The notes under the pieces were generated by a model. The model worked only from the letters and a program-made list of their open reading frames with translations, made no database searches and was not told the origin of the DNA. A DNA stretch of 64,000 nt. Source: Paenibacillus uliginis N3/975. GTDB lineage: Bacteria > Bacillota > Bacilli > Paenibacillales > Paenibacillaceae. The position numbers and the translations under genes are program-made. The stretch is from contig NZ_LT840184.1 of assembly GCF_900177425.1 (NCBI RefSeq), positions 1,329,487 through 1,393,486 of the forward strand, given 5' to 3'. This document shows, piece by piece, positions 16,529-25,313 of the stretch (position 1 is the stretch's first letter; each line of letters starts with the position of its first letter).

Positions 16529-17311
16529 ATGTCAACGAAGTTTGTCATTGAAGGTTTGAAAGCACAAATCGAAGGCAAAGAAATCCTTAAGGGTATTAAC
16601 CTGGAGATGAATGGCGGTGAAGTACATGCCATCATGGGACCGAACGGAACAGGTAAAAGTACTCTAGCTTCTGCTTTGATGGGTCATCCAAAATACGAAG
16701 TTACAGAAGGAAGCGCGACTTTGAACGGTGAAGATCTGCTTGAAATGGAAGTGGATGAGCGCGCTTTGGCAGGATTGTTCCTGGCGATGCAATACCCAAG
16801 CGAAATCGCTGGTGTGACCAACTCCGACTTCCTTCGCAGTTCGATCAACGCACGCCGCGGTGAAGGAAATGAGATTTCTCTTATTAAATTCATCCGCCAA
16901 ATGGAAGGCAAGATGAAAGAGCTTGAGATGAATCCAGAATTTGCTCATCGTTACCTGAACGAAGGCTTCTCCGGCGGTGAGAAGAAACGTAACGAAATTT
17001 TGCAGATGATGATGATGGAACCGAAGGTTGTTATTTTGGACGAAATTGACTCCGGTCTGGATATTGACGCACTGAGAATCGTGGCTAACGGTGTTAATGC
17101 AATGAAAAACGAAGATCGTGGTTTCTTGATTATTACCCACTATCAGCGTTTGCTTAACTACATCACTCCGGATTTTGTACACGTGATGATGCAAGGACGT
17201 ATCGTTAAATCCGGTGGTCCTGAATTGGCTCAACGTCTGGAAGCGGAAGGTTACGATTGGATTAAGGAAGAGCTCGGCATTACTGACGAAACTGTAGGTC
17301 AAGAAGCGTAA
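16529..17311 (+). CDS. sufC: Fe-S assembly ATPase SufC
   Basis: 260 residues of an ABC ATPase without membrane domain. Walker A GPNGTGKST (37-45), signature FSGGEKKR, Walker B VVILDEIDSGLD and the switch histidine in IITHYQR are all present. SufC binds SufB and SufD, and its ATP hydrolysis drives Fe-S cluster building on that scaffold. The ATG at 16529 lies 8 bases after GGAGGG and gives the usual MSTKFVIEGL start; the in-frame ATG 24 codons upstream lies inside the leader. First gene of the five-gene operon. Confidence 0.96.
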   Translation: MSTKFVIEGLKAQIEGKEILKGINLEMNGGEVHAIMGPNGTGKSTLASALMGHPKYEVTEGSATLNGEDLLEMEVDERALAGLFLAMQYPSEIAGVTNSDFLRSSINARRGEGNEISLIKFIRQMEGKMKELEMNPEFAHRYLNEGFSGGEKKRNEILQMMMMEPKVVILDEIDSGLDIDALRIVANGVNAMKNEDRGFLIITHYQRLLNYITPDFVHVMMQGRIVKSGGPELAQRLEAEGYDWIKEELGITDETVGQEA

Positions 17312-17333
17312 ATAGACGGGAGGAGGAGAAGAA

Positions 17334-18638
17334 ATGACTACACAAACCATTCTTCCGGTCAACGCTGAAGCATTGAAGGCACTGTCCGCAAGCAAGCAGG
17401 AGCCTGCTTGGGTAACGGAAAGCCGCCTGACATCGCTGGAACTGGCCGGCCAGTTGGAACTGCCTAAGCTGGAGAAGCAGCGGATTGACCGCTGGAACAT
17501 CCAGGCGTTTGGTGAATACAAGCAAAGTGAGCAGCTTTCGTCTTTTGAAGATCTTCCACAGGAAGCGGCAAAACTTGTCGAAGGTTCAAGAGAAGGCGGA
17601 CTCGTTATTCAGCGCAACTCGGGTACAGTGTACTCGAAGCTGTCTGAGGAGCTGGCTGCACAAGGCGTCATTTTTACCGATTTGGAAACAGCGGTTAAAG
17701 AACATGAGAATCTCGTGAAGCCTTACTTGCACGAGGCTGTGAAACGGGATGAACATTACCTTGCTGCATTGCACGCTGCAACTTGGAACGGTGGAGTATT
17801 CCTGTATGTCCCTAAAAATGTAGAGGTAGAACTGCCGCTACAGGCTGTAATGTTGACAGATAACGCTGAAGCGCTGTTTGCACCGCATGTGCTCATCGTT
17901 GCTGAAGCGAACAGTCGCGTCACTTATGTAGACAACTATCTATCCAATGGCTTGTCGGGCCATGTTACTCATAACGGTGCTGTTGAAGTGTTTGTTAAAA
18001 ATGGAGCCAAGGTTCGTTTCGCATCGGTTCACCAACTGACATCGGAAACGACGGATATCACTTACCGCCGTGCAGTTGTTGAGAACGACGGTTCCATCGA
18101 ATGGATTGTCGGTGAAATGAATGATGGCGACACGGCAAGCGACACGATGAGCGTATTGCAAGGAAACGGTTCCTTGTCGGATCAGAAGGTAATTGCTGTC
18201 GGTTCCGGATCCCAGAAGATTAATTACACAACACAAGCACGCCATTTCGGCAAAAGCTCTGCGAGCCAAATGATTACCCGTGCGGTTATGCGTGAAGAGG
18301 CTCAAGCGATCATTAACGGAATTACGAAGATCGAGAAGGGTGCAACGAAAGCGGACGGACAGCAAACCGAGCGTGTACTGATGCTCAGTCCGAAAGCACG
18401 CGGTGATGCGAACCCAATTCTTCTGATTGATGAAGATGATGTTACCGCAGGACACGCGGCTTCGGTAGGACAAGTGAATCAAGAGCAGATTTACTATCTG
18501 ATGTCTCGTGGTATTTCCCGTACGACAGCAGAATCCTTGATCATTTACGGTTTCTTGGCGCCGGTAGTAAGCGAGATTCCTTTGGAAGGACTGCGCGACC
18601 AGCTTCAAGGACTTGTTGAAAGGAAGCTGGGACAATGA
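17334..18638 (+). CDS. sufD: Fe-S assembly scaffold component SufD
   Basis: 434 residues. The N-terminal helical third is variable; the C-terminal part is the SufB/SufD right-handed beta-helix core, with ALHAATWNGGVFLYVPKNVE and the C-terminal GHAASVGQVNQEQIYYLMSRG. It pairs with SufB and SufC. Only 22 bases separate it from sufC, behind GGGAGGAGGAG, and its TGA overlaps the sufS ATG. Confidence 0.95.
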   Translation: MTTQTILPVNAEALKALSASKQEPAWVTESRLTSLELAGQLELPKLEKQRIDRWNIQAFGEYKQSEQLSSFEDLPQEAAKLVEGSREGGLVIQRNSGTVYSKLSEELAAQGVIFTDLETAVKEHENLVKPYLHEAVKRDEHYLAALHAATWNGGVFLYVPKNVEVELPLQAVMLTDNAEALFAPHVLIVAEANSRVTYVDNYLSNGLSGHVTHNGAVEVFVKNGAKVRFASVHQLTSETTDITYRRAVVENDGSIEWIVGEMNDGDTASDTMSVLQGNGSLSDQKVIAVGSGSQKINYTTQARHFGKSSASQMITRAVMREEAQAIINGITKIEKGATKADGQQTERVLMLSPKARGDANPILLIDEDDVTAGHAASVGQVNQEQIYYLMSRGISRTTAESLIIYGFLAPVVSEIPLEGLRDQLQGLVERKLGQ

Positions 18639-19855
18639 ATGCCTCAATCCGAGAACAGTTTCCTATCCTACATCAGGAAATAAACGGGCATCCGCTGGTG
18701 TATCTCGATAACGCTGCGACTTCTCAGAAGCCGCGTGCTGTTATTGACGCCGTTAAACACTACTACGAGTGGGAGAACGCCAACGTACACCGTGGCGTTC
18801 ATACACTTGGTAGCCGGGCAACGGATGCGTATGAAGGAGCCCGAGAGAAAGTTGCCCGATTCATCCATGCGAAAAGCACGGAGGAAATTATTTTTACACG
18901 CGGGACAACGACAGCTCTTAACCTGGTAGCCTCATCGTATGCACGTTCCGTCTGCGGACCCGGTGATGAAATCGTTCTGACGGAAATGGAGCATCACAGT
19001 AATCTCATACCGTGGCAGCAGGTGGCTCTTGCCGTCGGCGCTACGCTGAAATATATACCGATTCAACCGGATGGTACAATTACATTGGAAGATGTAGAGA
19101 AGACCGTAACAAACCGCACCAAGATCGTGGCTATTGCACATGTGTCTAATGTAATGGGTGTGGTTCACCGGGTGAAGGAAATTGCAGAGATTGCTCACCG
19201 CAACGGTGCCGTGATCGTTGTCGATGGAGCCCAGAGCACTCCGCACATGAAAGTGGATGTTCAGGATCTGGACTGCGACTTTTACGCTCTGTCTGGGCAT
19301 AAAATGTGTGCTCCGACTGGTATCGGGGCACTATACGGTAAGAAGGCACTGCTTCAAGAGATGGAGCCGATAGAGTTCGGTGGTGAGATGATCAACGATG
19401 TCGGCCTCTATGAGTCCAATTGGAAGGAGCTGCCTTGGAAGTTTGAAGGCGGAACCCCGATTATTGCTGGTGCTGTTGGATTAGGTGCAGCCATAGACTT
19501 TCTTGAAGAGATCGGCATGGATGAGATTGAGCGTCATGAAAGCCGCCTCGCGGCTTATGCCATGAACCGTTTGGATGAGATTGAAGGGATTAGCCTGTAC
19601 GGCCCGCGTAAGCGGGATGTTGGTCTCATCACTTTTAATCTGGGTGATGTCCATCCGCATGATGTCGCAACTGTGCTTGATGCACAAGGCATTGCGATTC
19701 GCGCTGGTCATCATTGCTGCCAACCGCTGATGCGCTGGCTCAAGGTGTCTTCTACAGCACGCGCCAGTTTTTATCTGTATAATACAGAAGAAGACGTCGA
19801 CAGGCTTGTCAGTGCCTTAATCCAGACAAAGGAGTATTTTGGCGATGCAACTTGA
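18635..19855 (+). CDS. sufS: Cysteine desulfurase SufS
   Basis: 406 residues of group II cysteine desulfurase. PLP lysine in ALSGHKMCAPTG, catalytic cysteine C361 in AGHHCCQP. It releases sulfur from cysteine as a persulfide and passes it to SufU. The ATG overlaps the sufD stop by 4 bases, and the gene end overlaps sufU by 11 bases, so production of the three is coupled. Confidence 0.96.
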   Translation: MNASIREQFPILHQEINGHPLVYLDNAATSQKPRAVIDAVKHYYEWENANVHRGVHTLGSRATDAYEGAREKVARFIHAKSTEEIIFTRGTTTALNLVASSYARSVCGPGDEIVLTEMEHHSNLIPWQQVALAVGATLKYIPIQPDGTITLEDVEKTVTNRTKIVAIAHVSNVMGVVHRVKEIAEIAHRNGAVIVVDGAQSTPHMKVDVQDLDCDFYALSGHKMCAPTGIGALYGKKALLQEMEPIEFGGEMINDVGLYESNWKELPWKFEGGTPIIAGAVGLGAAIDFLEEIGMDEIERHESRLAAYAMNRLDEIEGISLYGPRKRDVGLITFNLGDVHPHDVATVLDAQGIAIRAGHHCCQPLMRWLKVSSTARASFYLYNTEEDVDRLVSALIQTKEYFGDAT

Positions 19856-20267
19856 CGATTTGTACAGACGTGTCATTATGGATCATTATAAAAATCCTCG
19901 TAACCGTGGGAAATTCGAAGACGATGCCGTCACGATTGACTTGAACAATCCGACATGCGGAGACCGGATTTCACTGCAGATGAAGGTGGAGGACGGTATT
20001 GTAAAAGACGCCAAATATACGGGCGAAGGATGTTCGATCAGCATGTCCTCCGCGTCGATGATGACGGATGCCGTTAAAGGAAAAACGCTGGAAGAAGCTC
20101 TTGAGCTGGCTTCCAAATTCTCCTGTCTGATGCAGGGCGAAGATGTGGAATTTGAAGAATATGAAGATATTGAAGCCCTATCCGGTGTGAACAAGTTTCC
20201 TGCACGCATCAAATGCGCAACGCTGGCCTGGAATGCACTGCGAAAAGGAATAGACGATACAGAATAG
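19845..20267 (+). CDS. sufU: Sulfur-transfer protein SufU
   Basis: 140 residues of the zinc-dependent SufU type: ligands C38 and D40 (NPTCGDRI), C63 (GEGCSISMSSAS) and C124 (RIKCATLAW). The 18-residue insert before the last Cys region that sets SufU apart from IscU is present (QGEDVEFEEYEDIEALSGVN). It takes persulfide sulfur from SufS. The ATG at 19845 gives MQLDDLYRRVIMDHY, 10 bases after AAAGGAG; a TTG two codons earlier is less likely. Confidence 0.95.
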   Translation: MQLDDLYRRVIMDHYKNPRNRGKFEDDAVTIDLNNPTCGDRISLQMKVEDGIVKDAKYTGEGCSISMSSASMMTDAVKGKTLEEALELASKFSCLMQGEDVEFEEYEDIEALSGVNKFPARIKCATLAWNALRKGIDDTE

Positions 20268-20297
20268 AAACATTAGAACGATAGGGAGGTAAGACGA

Positions 20298-21695
20298 ATG
20301 GCCAAAAAAGCTCCTGAAATGGAAGAGTATAAATATGGTTTTCGTGATGAACACAAGGCTGTTTTTCAAACTGGTAAAGGTCTGACTCGCGAAATCGTGA
20401 CTGAGATTTCTAAGATCAAGAACGAGCCGGAGTGGATGCTTGACTTCCGTCTGAAGTCTTTAGAACAGTTCGAGAAAATGCCAATGCCTAAATGGGGCGG
20501 AGATCTCGATGGACTAGATTTCAACGACATCCAATACTATGTAAGACCTTCTGAGAAACAAGGTAAGACCTGGGAAGAGGTTCCTTCCGAGATTAAGGAA
20601 ACCTTTGACAAGCTGGGTATTCCTGAAGCTGAGCAGAAGTTCCTTGCTGGTGTATCGGCTCAGTACGAATCTGAGGTTGTATACCACAACATGCAAAAGG
20701 ATCTTGAAGACCAAGGTGTTATCTTTACAGATACCGATACAGCTCTGAGAGAGCATCCTGAAATCTTCAAAGAGTACTTCTCGACCGTAGTTCCACCTAC
20801 GGACAACAAGTTCGCGGCGTTGAACAGCGCAGTATGGTCCGGCGGTAGCTTTATTTACGTTCCAAAAGGCGTAAAATGTGAAATTCCGCTGCAGGCATAC
20901 TTCCGTATTAACTCCGAGAATATGGGCCAATTCGAACGTACACTGATCATTGCGGACGAAGACAGCTTTGTTCACTATGTTGAAGGATGTACGGCTCCAA
21001 TCTATAGCACGAACTCGCTTCACAGTGCAGTTGTTGAGATCATCTGTAAGAAAAATGCACGTGTCCGTTACACGACGATTCAAAACTGGGCTCCGAACAT
21101 TTACAACCTGGTTACGAAGCGTGCAGTTGCAGAAGAGAACGCGACTATGGAATGGGTAGATGGTAACATTGGTTCCAAGCTGACGATGAAGTATCCTGCC
21201 GTTATCCTGAAAGGCCGCGGAGCGAAAGGTATGGTGCTCTCCATCGCTGTTGCCGGTAAAGGCCAGCATCAGGATGCAGGCGCCAAAATGATTCACTTGG
21301 CTCCGGATACCACGTCTACAATCGTATCCAAATCGATTAGTAAGCACGGTGGTAAAGTGACTTATCGTGGACTTGCTTCCTTCGGACGCAACGCTGATGG
21401 TGCCAAAGCTAACATCCAATGCGACACCTTGATTCTCGATAACGAATCCACATCGGATACAATCCCATATAATGAGATTAAGAATGATAATGTGATGCTG
21501 GAGCATGAGGCAACGGTATCCAAGGTGTCCGAGGAACAGTTATTCTATCTCATGAGCCGCGGACTGAGTGAATCGGAAGCGACTCAAATGATCATTATGG
21601 GCTTTATCGAGCCGTTCACCAAAGAATTGCCGATGGAATATGCGGTAGAGATGAACCGTCTGATCAAGTTCGAGATGGAAGGCAGCATCGGTTAA
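20298..21695 (+). CDS. sufB: Fe-S assembly scaffold protein SufB
   Basis: 465 residues, full length. Beta-helix core with VWSGGSFIYVPKGVKCEIPL, VHYVEGCTAPIYS, AGKGQHQDAGAKMIHLAPDT and the C-terminal EATVSKVSEEQLFYLMSRGL. The de novo cluster is built here, with C and H/E ligands from SufB and SufD. The ATG follows AGGGAGGTAAGACGA. It is the last suf gene; beyond it lies foreign DNA. Confidence 0.96.
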   Translation: MAKKAPEMEEYKYGFRDEHKAVFQTGKGLTREIVTEISKIKNEPEWMLDFRLKSLEQFEKMPMPKWGGDLDGLDFNDIQYYVRPSEKQGKTWEEVPSEIKETFDKLGIPEAEQKFLAGVSAQYESEVVYHNMQKDLEDQGVIFTDTDTALREHPEIFKEYFSTVVPPTDNKFAALNSAVWSGGSFIYVPKGVKCEIPLQAYFRINSENMGQFERTLIIADEDSFVHYVEGCTAPIYSTNSLHSAVVEIICKKNARVRYTTIQNWAPNIYNLVTKRAVAEENATMEWVDGNIGSKLTMKYPAVILKGRGAKGMVLSIAVAGKGQHQDAGAKMIHLAPDTTSTIVSKSISKHGGKVTYRGLASFGRNADGAKANIQCDTLILDNESTSDTIPYNEIKNDNVMLEHEATVSKVSEEQLFYLMSRGLSESEATQMIIMGFIEPFTKELPMEYAVEMNRLIKFEMEGSIG

Positions 21696-21713
21696 CCTTG
21701 ATACACCAAGGTT
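21694..21713 (+). terminator. Short hairpin at the end of sufB
   Basis: AACCTTG pairs with CAAGGTT over a 6-base loop and overlaps the sufB stop codon; TTTCC follows. It is a weak terminator candidate for the suf operon. Confidence 0.45.
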
Positions 21714-21753
21714 TTCCTGCTTTGATTTAGGGGTTTGTCCGTTTTTTGTCCGG

Positions 21754-21912
21754 TTACTTCACATATTGCTCGTACAGGGCAATAGCATCATCTTCAATTT
21801 TATCTGTAACATGTAAATACGTGTCCGCTGTGACTTTCACGCTTGCGTGCCCAAGTCGCTCGGACACGTATTTTATTTTTGCGCCGGCTTCAAGCAAAGA
21901 ACGGCGTGAGTG
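21754..21912 (-). pseudogene. Tail of a tyrosine-recombinase (phage/ICE integrase) gene
   Basis: The minus strand encodes 52 codons and a stop that read as the C-terminus of a phage-type integrase: LLEAGAKIKYVSERLGHASV followed by TADTYLHVT, which holds the box-II histidine (LGHAS) and the nucleophile tyrosine. Two codons upstream there is a stop, and the rest of the catalytic domain is missing. It is a remnant of a lost prophage or integrative element, right next to the end of the suf operon. The stretch 21913-22085 contains nothing else I can identify. Confidence 0.8.
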
Positions 21913-22085
21913 TGTCTACTTGGATTTCAAGAAAACAATTACCAACATAAACACCCAGCGTATCGAAAACAGAATTTACCCCATGAACTTGTCATCATGA
22001 GTTTTCCAAGGAGTATATCGGAAATCGAGTATATGGAATTCAATGATTACTTAATAAAAACGATTATGAAGTCTGACATATAAGT

Positions 22086-22119
22086 TAAGAGCCGTTGAGG
22101 AAGAATCCCACGGCTCTTA
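22086..22119 (-). terminator. Terminator behind the DUF3006 gene
   Basis: A perfect 10-bp stem, TAAGAGCCGT with ACGGCTCTTA, a 14-base loop, five bases past the DUF3006 stop codon. Confidence 0.7.
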
Positions 22120-22123
22120 TTTA

Positions 22124-22342
22124 TTAATCTTCAAATAATTCCTCCACTAGCTTGTCAACTTCACGTCTACGTTTTTTAGTCGCCTGTTTATCGACAGTTA
22201 TAACGTTCCCACTTATTTGAACAACATCTCCTACATCCGCTTCGCTTGGCAGCAGATGCTTCGGGTATTCGATAGTATGCCCGTCTTCCATTTCGATTTT
22301 GGCTATATCGCATTCAATCTGGTCGATAATACCTTTTATCAT
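22124..22342 (-). CDS. DUF3006 small protein
   Basis: 72 residues of the DUF3006 family: an N-terminal beta-rich stretch (IKGIIDQIECDIAKIEMEDG) and a Lys/Arg-rich C-terminal helix. Its function is unknown, but the family is commonly encoded beside ComEC-like metallo-hydrolases, as here, six bases behind that gene. The ATG has weak ribosome-site spacing (GAGGTAATGGAGA upstream), so coupling to the gene before it is likely. Confidence 0.85.
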   Translation of the reverse strand: MIKGIIDQIECDIAKIEMEDGHTIEYPKHLLPSEADVGDVVQISGNVITVDKQATKKRRREVDKLVEELFED

Positions 22343-22348
22343 TCTCCA

Positions 22349-23224
22349 TTACCTCGCAGTCTTAAATATTATATTCTTCCCATCACTCATTGCCGTAATC
22401 GTTCCTCGCTTGTCTGTCCGGTATACTTCTACATCCGCTTTCTTTAATCGGTTCGTGACAATCCCCTTCGGGTGACCATATTTGTTATCCTTACCTACGC
22501 TGATTACAGCATATTTAGGATCTACGGCCTTTAAAAGTTGGGGAGAGGATGATGTTTCCGAGCCGTGATGCCCGACTTTAAGCACGTCAGCACCCAGTTC
22601 CTCAGGAGACTTCAACATATCCGTTTCGCTCTTGTGCTCAGCATCCCCCATGAACAGGAACGAAGTATCTTTGTATGTAACCTTTAGAACAGCGCTCCAG
22701 GCATTAAGATCCTTGCCATATTCTCCAATCGGCGTAATGAATTTAGCAGTCACACCATCTAAAGGTAACTCTATCCCTGCCTTTGCTGATTTAATCTTTA
22801 GGTTTCTATTCTTCACAGCCATCAAGAAGTCTTTGTATGTGTTCGTGGTATGTGAAACTCGTGGTGCATATACGGACTTGACTGGAATTGCATCTATGAC
22901 CGTATCTAGTCCGCCAATGTGGTCGGCGTCCGGGTGAGTAGCAATGACCGCATCAAGACTCTCTACACCGAGCTGTTTAAGATAATCTACCACATCGTCG
23001 CCCTTGTGGTTGTCTCCACCGTCGATCAATACATGCTGTCCTTTAGGCGTTCGGATCAATGTCGAGTCACCTTGGCCGACGTCCAAATAGTAGACCTGTA
23101 ACTCACCTGCTGCTTGCTCCTTCGGGAATGCTTGGTTTTCTGGTGTTGTTGCTGTTGGTAAACTCGGGGAGCAGGCAACCAGTACAAATAAAATAAGTCC
23201 TAATGATATGTATAGTTTTCTCAT
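22349..23224 (-). CDS. Secreted ComEC-like metallo-beta-lactamase hydrolase (lipoprotein)
   Basis: 291 residues. A signal peptide ends in the lipobox LVAC (Cys about 18), then a Pro/Thr-rich stretch and a metallo-beta-lactamase domain of the ComEC/Rec2 type: LDVGQGDSTLI, the metal motif THPDADHIGG, FMGDAE and KVGHHGS. Free-standing versions of this domain are predicted nucleases or phosphodiesterases at the cell surface; in ComEC it degrades the non-transforming strand. There is no membrane channel domain here. The chosen ATG gives MRKLYISLGL behind AAGGAGGG; a longer frame upstream is not supported. Confidence 0.88.
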   Translation of the reverse strand: MRKLYISLGLILFVLVACSPSLPTATTPENQAFPKEQAAGELQVYYLDVGQGDSTLIRTPKGQHVLIDGGDNHKGDDVVDYLKQLGVESLDAVIATHPDADHIGGLDTVIDAIPVKSVYAPRVSHTTNTYKDFLMAVKNRNLKIKSAKAGIELPLDGVTAKFITPIGEYGKDLNAWSAVLKVTYKDTSFLFMGDAEHKSETDMLKSPEELGADVLKVGHHGSETSSSPQLLKAVDPKYAVISVGKDNKYGHPKGIVTNRLKKADVEVYRTDKRGTITAMSDGKNIIFKTAR

Positions 23225-23556
23225 GAGACCCTCCTTATGTATAAATTTTAACACATTAAAATAAATAGAAGGACCCTGGGGACGGCGGTTTATGCTGCAA
23301 GTCTGCAGATTAAAGGTACGATTCAAAACTTTAAGTATCTTTTGAACGGAAAGAGCTGGAATCACTCCGATAAACCTATTCTGGTGAATGGACAGTATTA
23401 TCTCCCCGTTAGTGTTGTAAAGGAAGCGACAAAGACAAACGTAACGATTGATAAGGCAAAAGGTACAGTACATATTGGAGAAAATTTAATTAGGTTTCCG
23501 AAAAGAATTCACACACTTCAAGGAATGTGTAAGGCGTAGCCCAGTGAGTAAGTGGG

Positions 23557-23816
23557 AGATGAATTTTCGGTTGAAGATTGGAATCACGATAAAGACCATA
23601 TTCATGTGATGTTCAAAGCACATCCCAATAGTGAATTGTCAAAATTTCTAAATGCGTATAAAAGTGCTAGTTCTCGATTGATAAAACGTGACTTTCCCAT
23701 TGTTCGCAAAAAGCTTTGGAAGGAAATGTTTTGGTCAAGAAGCTTCTGTTTGATTACAACAGGCGGCGCATCTAGAAACGATTAAACAGTATATTGAAAA
23801 ACAAGGCAGAAAGTAG
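23557..23816 (+). pseudogene. tnpA: TnpA Y1 transposase remnant
   Basis: The frame reads DEFSVEDWNHDKDHIHVMFK, containing the HUH metal motif (HIH), then LNAYKSASSRLIKRDFP and LWKEMFWSRSF. A one-base shift near 23770 is needed to continue into ETIKQYIEKQGRK and the stop, which holds the catalytic tyrosine. About 45 N-terminal residues are missing; the sequence before is right-end-like DNA. The transposase is therefore inactive, and the element would need TnpA from elsewhere to move. Confidence 0.85.
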
Positions 23817-23825
23817 GTGTAGGTA

Positions 23826-24914
23826 ATGTTAAAAGCATACAAGTATCGTATTTATCCGAATGCGGAACAGCGGATATTTTTCGCAAAAACATTTGGTTGT
23901 GTACGCTTTGTATATAACAAAATGCTTGCTGATAGAATCAATTCTTATCAAGAATCTCAAAAAAACATGGATAAGTCCATCAAGTATCCTACACCGGCAC
24001 AATACAAAACAGAATTTCCATTTCTCAAAGAAGTGGATAGCCTTGCTTTAGCTAATGCACAAATGAATCTAAGTAAGGCATATGCTAATTTCTTTCGAGA
24101 TAAATCTGTGGGATTCCCAAAGTTCAAAAGCAAGAAAGACAACCATAAGAGCTACACGACTAACAATCAAAAGGGAACGGTGAGCATTGGCGGTGGATAC
24201 TTGAAGATTCCAAAGCTCAAGACGCTAATTAAGATCAATCAACATCGTCAATTCCAAGGGTTGATTAAATCTGTTACCATTTCTCAAACACCGAGCAATA
24301 AGTATTTCATCTCTATCTTGGTCGAGGAAAATGAACAATTGTTCCCTAGGCTAGACACTAGTGTAGGGATAGATGTTGGACTCAAGGACTTTGCCATTCT
24401 GTCGAACGGAACGAACTATGAGAATCCAAAGTGGTTTCGCAAAGCTGAACAGCGTTTAGCCTTCTTGCAACGTTCGCTGTCTCGTAAAAAGAAAGGCTCA
24501 GCAAATCGCAACAAGATGAGGCTTAAGGTTGCCAAGCTTCATGAAAAGATCAATAATCAGCGAAATGACTATCTCCATAAGGTAAGCCATGAGATCACAA
24601 ACGACAACCAAGTAATGGTGATCGAAGACTTACGTGTGAAGAATATGCTACAAAACCGCAAATTATCTAAAGCGATCAGCGAGGTATCTTGGGCAAAGTT
24701 CAGAACGATGCTTGAGTACAAAGCTCAATGGAAAGGTCGTGACATCATCGTTGCGCCTAAGAATTACGCGAGTAGTCAGCTTTGTTCAAACTGCGGATAC
24801 CAAAACAAAGAAGTCAAAAACGTAAACTTGCGTGAATGGGATTGTCCATCTTGTAACGCACATCACGATAGAGACTTCAATGCAAGTCTGAATCTGCTTA
24901 AACTAGCCAACTAA
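23826..24914 (+). CDS. tnpB: TnpB RNA-guided endonuclease (IS605 OrfB)
   Basis: 362 residues, apparently complete. RuvC-like catalytic residues D183 (GIDVGLKDFA), E267 (VIEDLRV) and D350 (DRDFNAS); zinc ribbon Cys at 320, 323, 340 and 343 (CSNCGY, CPSC). TnpB proteins are programmable nucleases and ancestors of Cas12. They use an RNA made from the right end of the element to cut DNA next to a target-adjacent motif, which helps the element stay in the population. All key residues are kept although the partner tnpA is broken. ATG start with the weak site GTAGGTGTAGGT. Codon use is more AT-rich than in the flanking chromosomal genes. Confidence 0.93.
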   Translation: MLKAYKYRIYPNAEQRIFFAKTFGCVRFVYNKMLADRINSYQESQKNMDKSIKYPTPAQYKTEFPFLKEVDSLALANAQMNLSKAYANFFRDKSVGFPKFKSKKDNHKSYTTNNQKGTVSIGGGYLKIPKLKTLIKINQHRQFQGLIKSVTISQTPSNKYFISILVEENEQLFPRLDTSVGIDVGLKDFAILSNGTNYENPKWFRKAEQRLAFLQRSLSRKKKGSANRNKMRLKVAKLHEKINNQRNDYLHKVSHEITNDNQVMVIEDLRVKNMLQNRKLSKAISEVSWAKFRTMLEYKAQWKGRDIIVAPKNYASSQLCSNCGYQNKEVKNVNLREWDCPSCNAHHDRDFNASLNLLKLAN

Positions 24915-25062
24915 TTGGCATTGATCTTCGGGGCAGGAACTGCCCTTGGAGCTTGGTGAATTCATTTGGCTAATAGAAGCAAATGTTACCCAAGAAGCTC
25001 CCACTTCAACGAGCATCAGTGAGTAAGTGGTGAGTAGTTCACAGAGGTCATTATAACTAAGG
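24880..25062 (+). ncRNA. Predicted omega RNA of the TnpB element with its guide
   Basis: By analogy with ISDra2 and relatives, the end of tnpB plus the right end (to 25042) form the scaffold, and the bases immediately outside (25043-25062, AGAGGTCATTATAACTAAGG) the guide. The right-end hairpin described for the element is the main visible structure. The boundaries are inferred; only the location and the right end are seen. Confidence 0.4.
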
Positions 25063-25313
25063 GATCTTTGCCTAGTGTATACCTTTATCCGGAAGCTAAA
25101 TATCAAACATTGGTTTTAGATATTATGGCAATTGAAGAAGATGCAATCGTTGTCATCAATAACCAAGATAAAAGTGAAGAGATGAAATCTTTATTGATAC
25201 CCAAAGATTCGAAGGAGCAAATTGAAATAAATATAACCGGGATCAAGAGACTTGACGTAGCAATAAAAGGTAAGGTAGTTGTTTATCCAACTTCTCATTA
25301 TAAGTAAGCAAGA

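Larger units (their letters stand above)
23513..25042 (+). mobile_element. IS200/IS605-type element (broken tnpA, intact tnpB)
   Basis: 1530 bases between two TTCAC pentamers (23508-23512 and 25038-25042). The left end has the hairpin ACACTTC...GAATGTGT with a bulged T (23513-23530). The right end has CTCCCACTT...AAGTGGTGAG, also with a bulged T (about 24998-25034). Bulged-T subterminal hairpins and insertion 3' of a pentamer without target duplication are the marks of HUH single-strand transposition. The junction is confirmed because removal rejoins a host gene. A 14-base copy of right-end sequence (CAGTGAGTAAGTGG, 25017-25030) also occurs at 23542-23555, where the 5' part of tnpA is missing. 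Confidence 0.85.
23266..25307 (+). pseudogene. Stalk-domain (copper amine oxidase N-like) gene, broken by IS insertion and frameshift
   Basis: The part 23266-23507 encodes a truncated signal peptide end (LGTAVYA) and a stalk domain (LLNGKSWNHSDKPILVNG, LPVSVVKEATKTNV, TIDKAKGTVHIGE). The part 25043-25307 encodes the C-terminal domain (GSLPSVYLYPEAKYQTLVLD ... KGKVVVYPTSHYK) and stop. Removing the IS at TTCAC joins the two halves; dropping one A from the run AAAA at 23501-23504 then restores the frame (FPKEFTEVIITKGS). The 5' end has no start codon. Such proteins are usually exported and bind the wall or ligands. The gene is dead three times over: 5' loss, frameshift and insertion. Confidence 0.75.

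Noticed and set aside
17940..18647. Long open frame opposite sufD
   Set aside because: Same reason: shadow of a real gene on the other strand.
20514..21506. 330-codon open frame opposite sufB
   Set aside because: Antisense shadow of a highly conserved gene; composition follows the sufB codons and no start region or family is seen.
22349..23473. Longer reading of the ComEC-like hydrolase from 23473
   Set aside because: It would bury the signal peptide and lipobox behind 83 unrelated residues; the ATG at 23224 has a full ribosome site.
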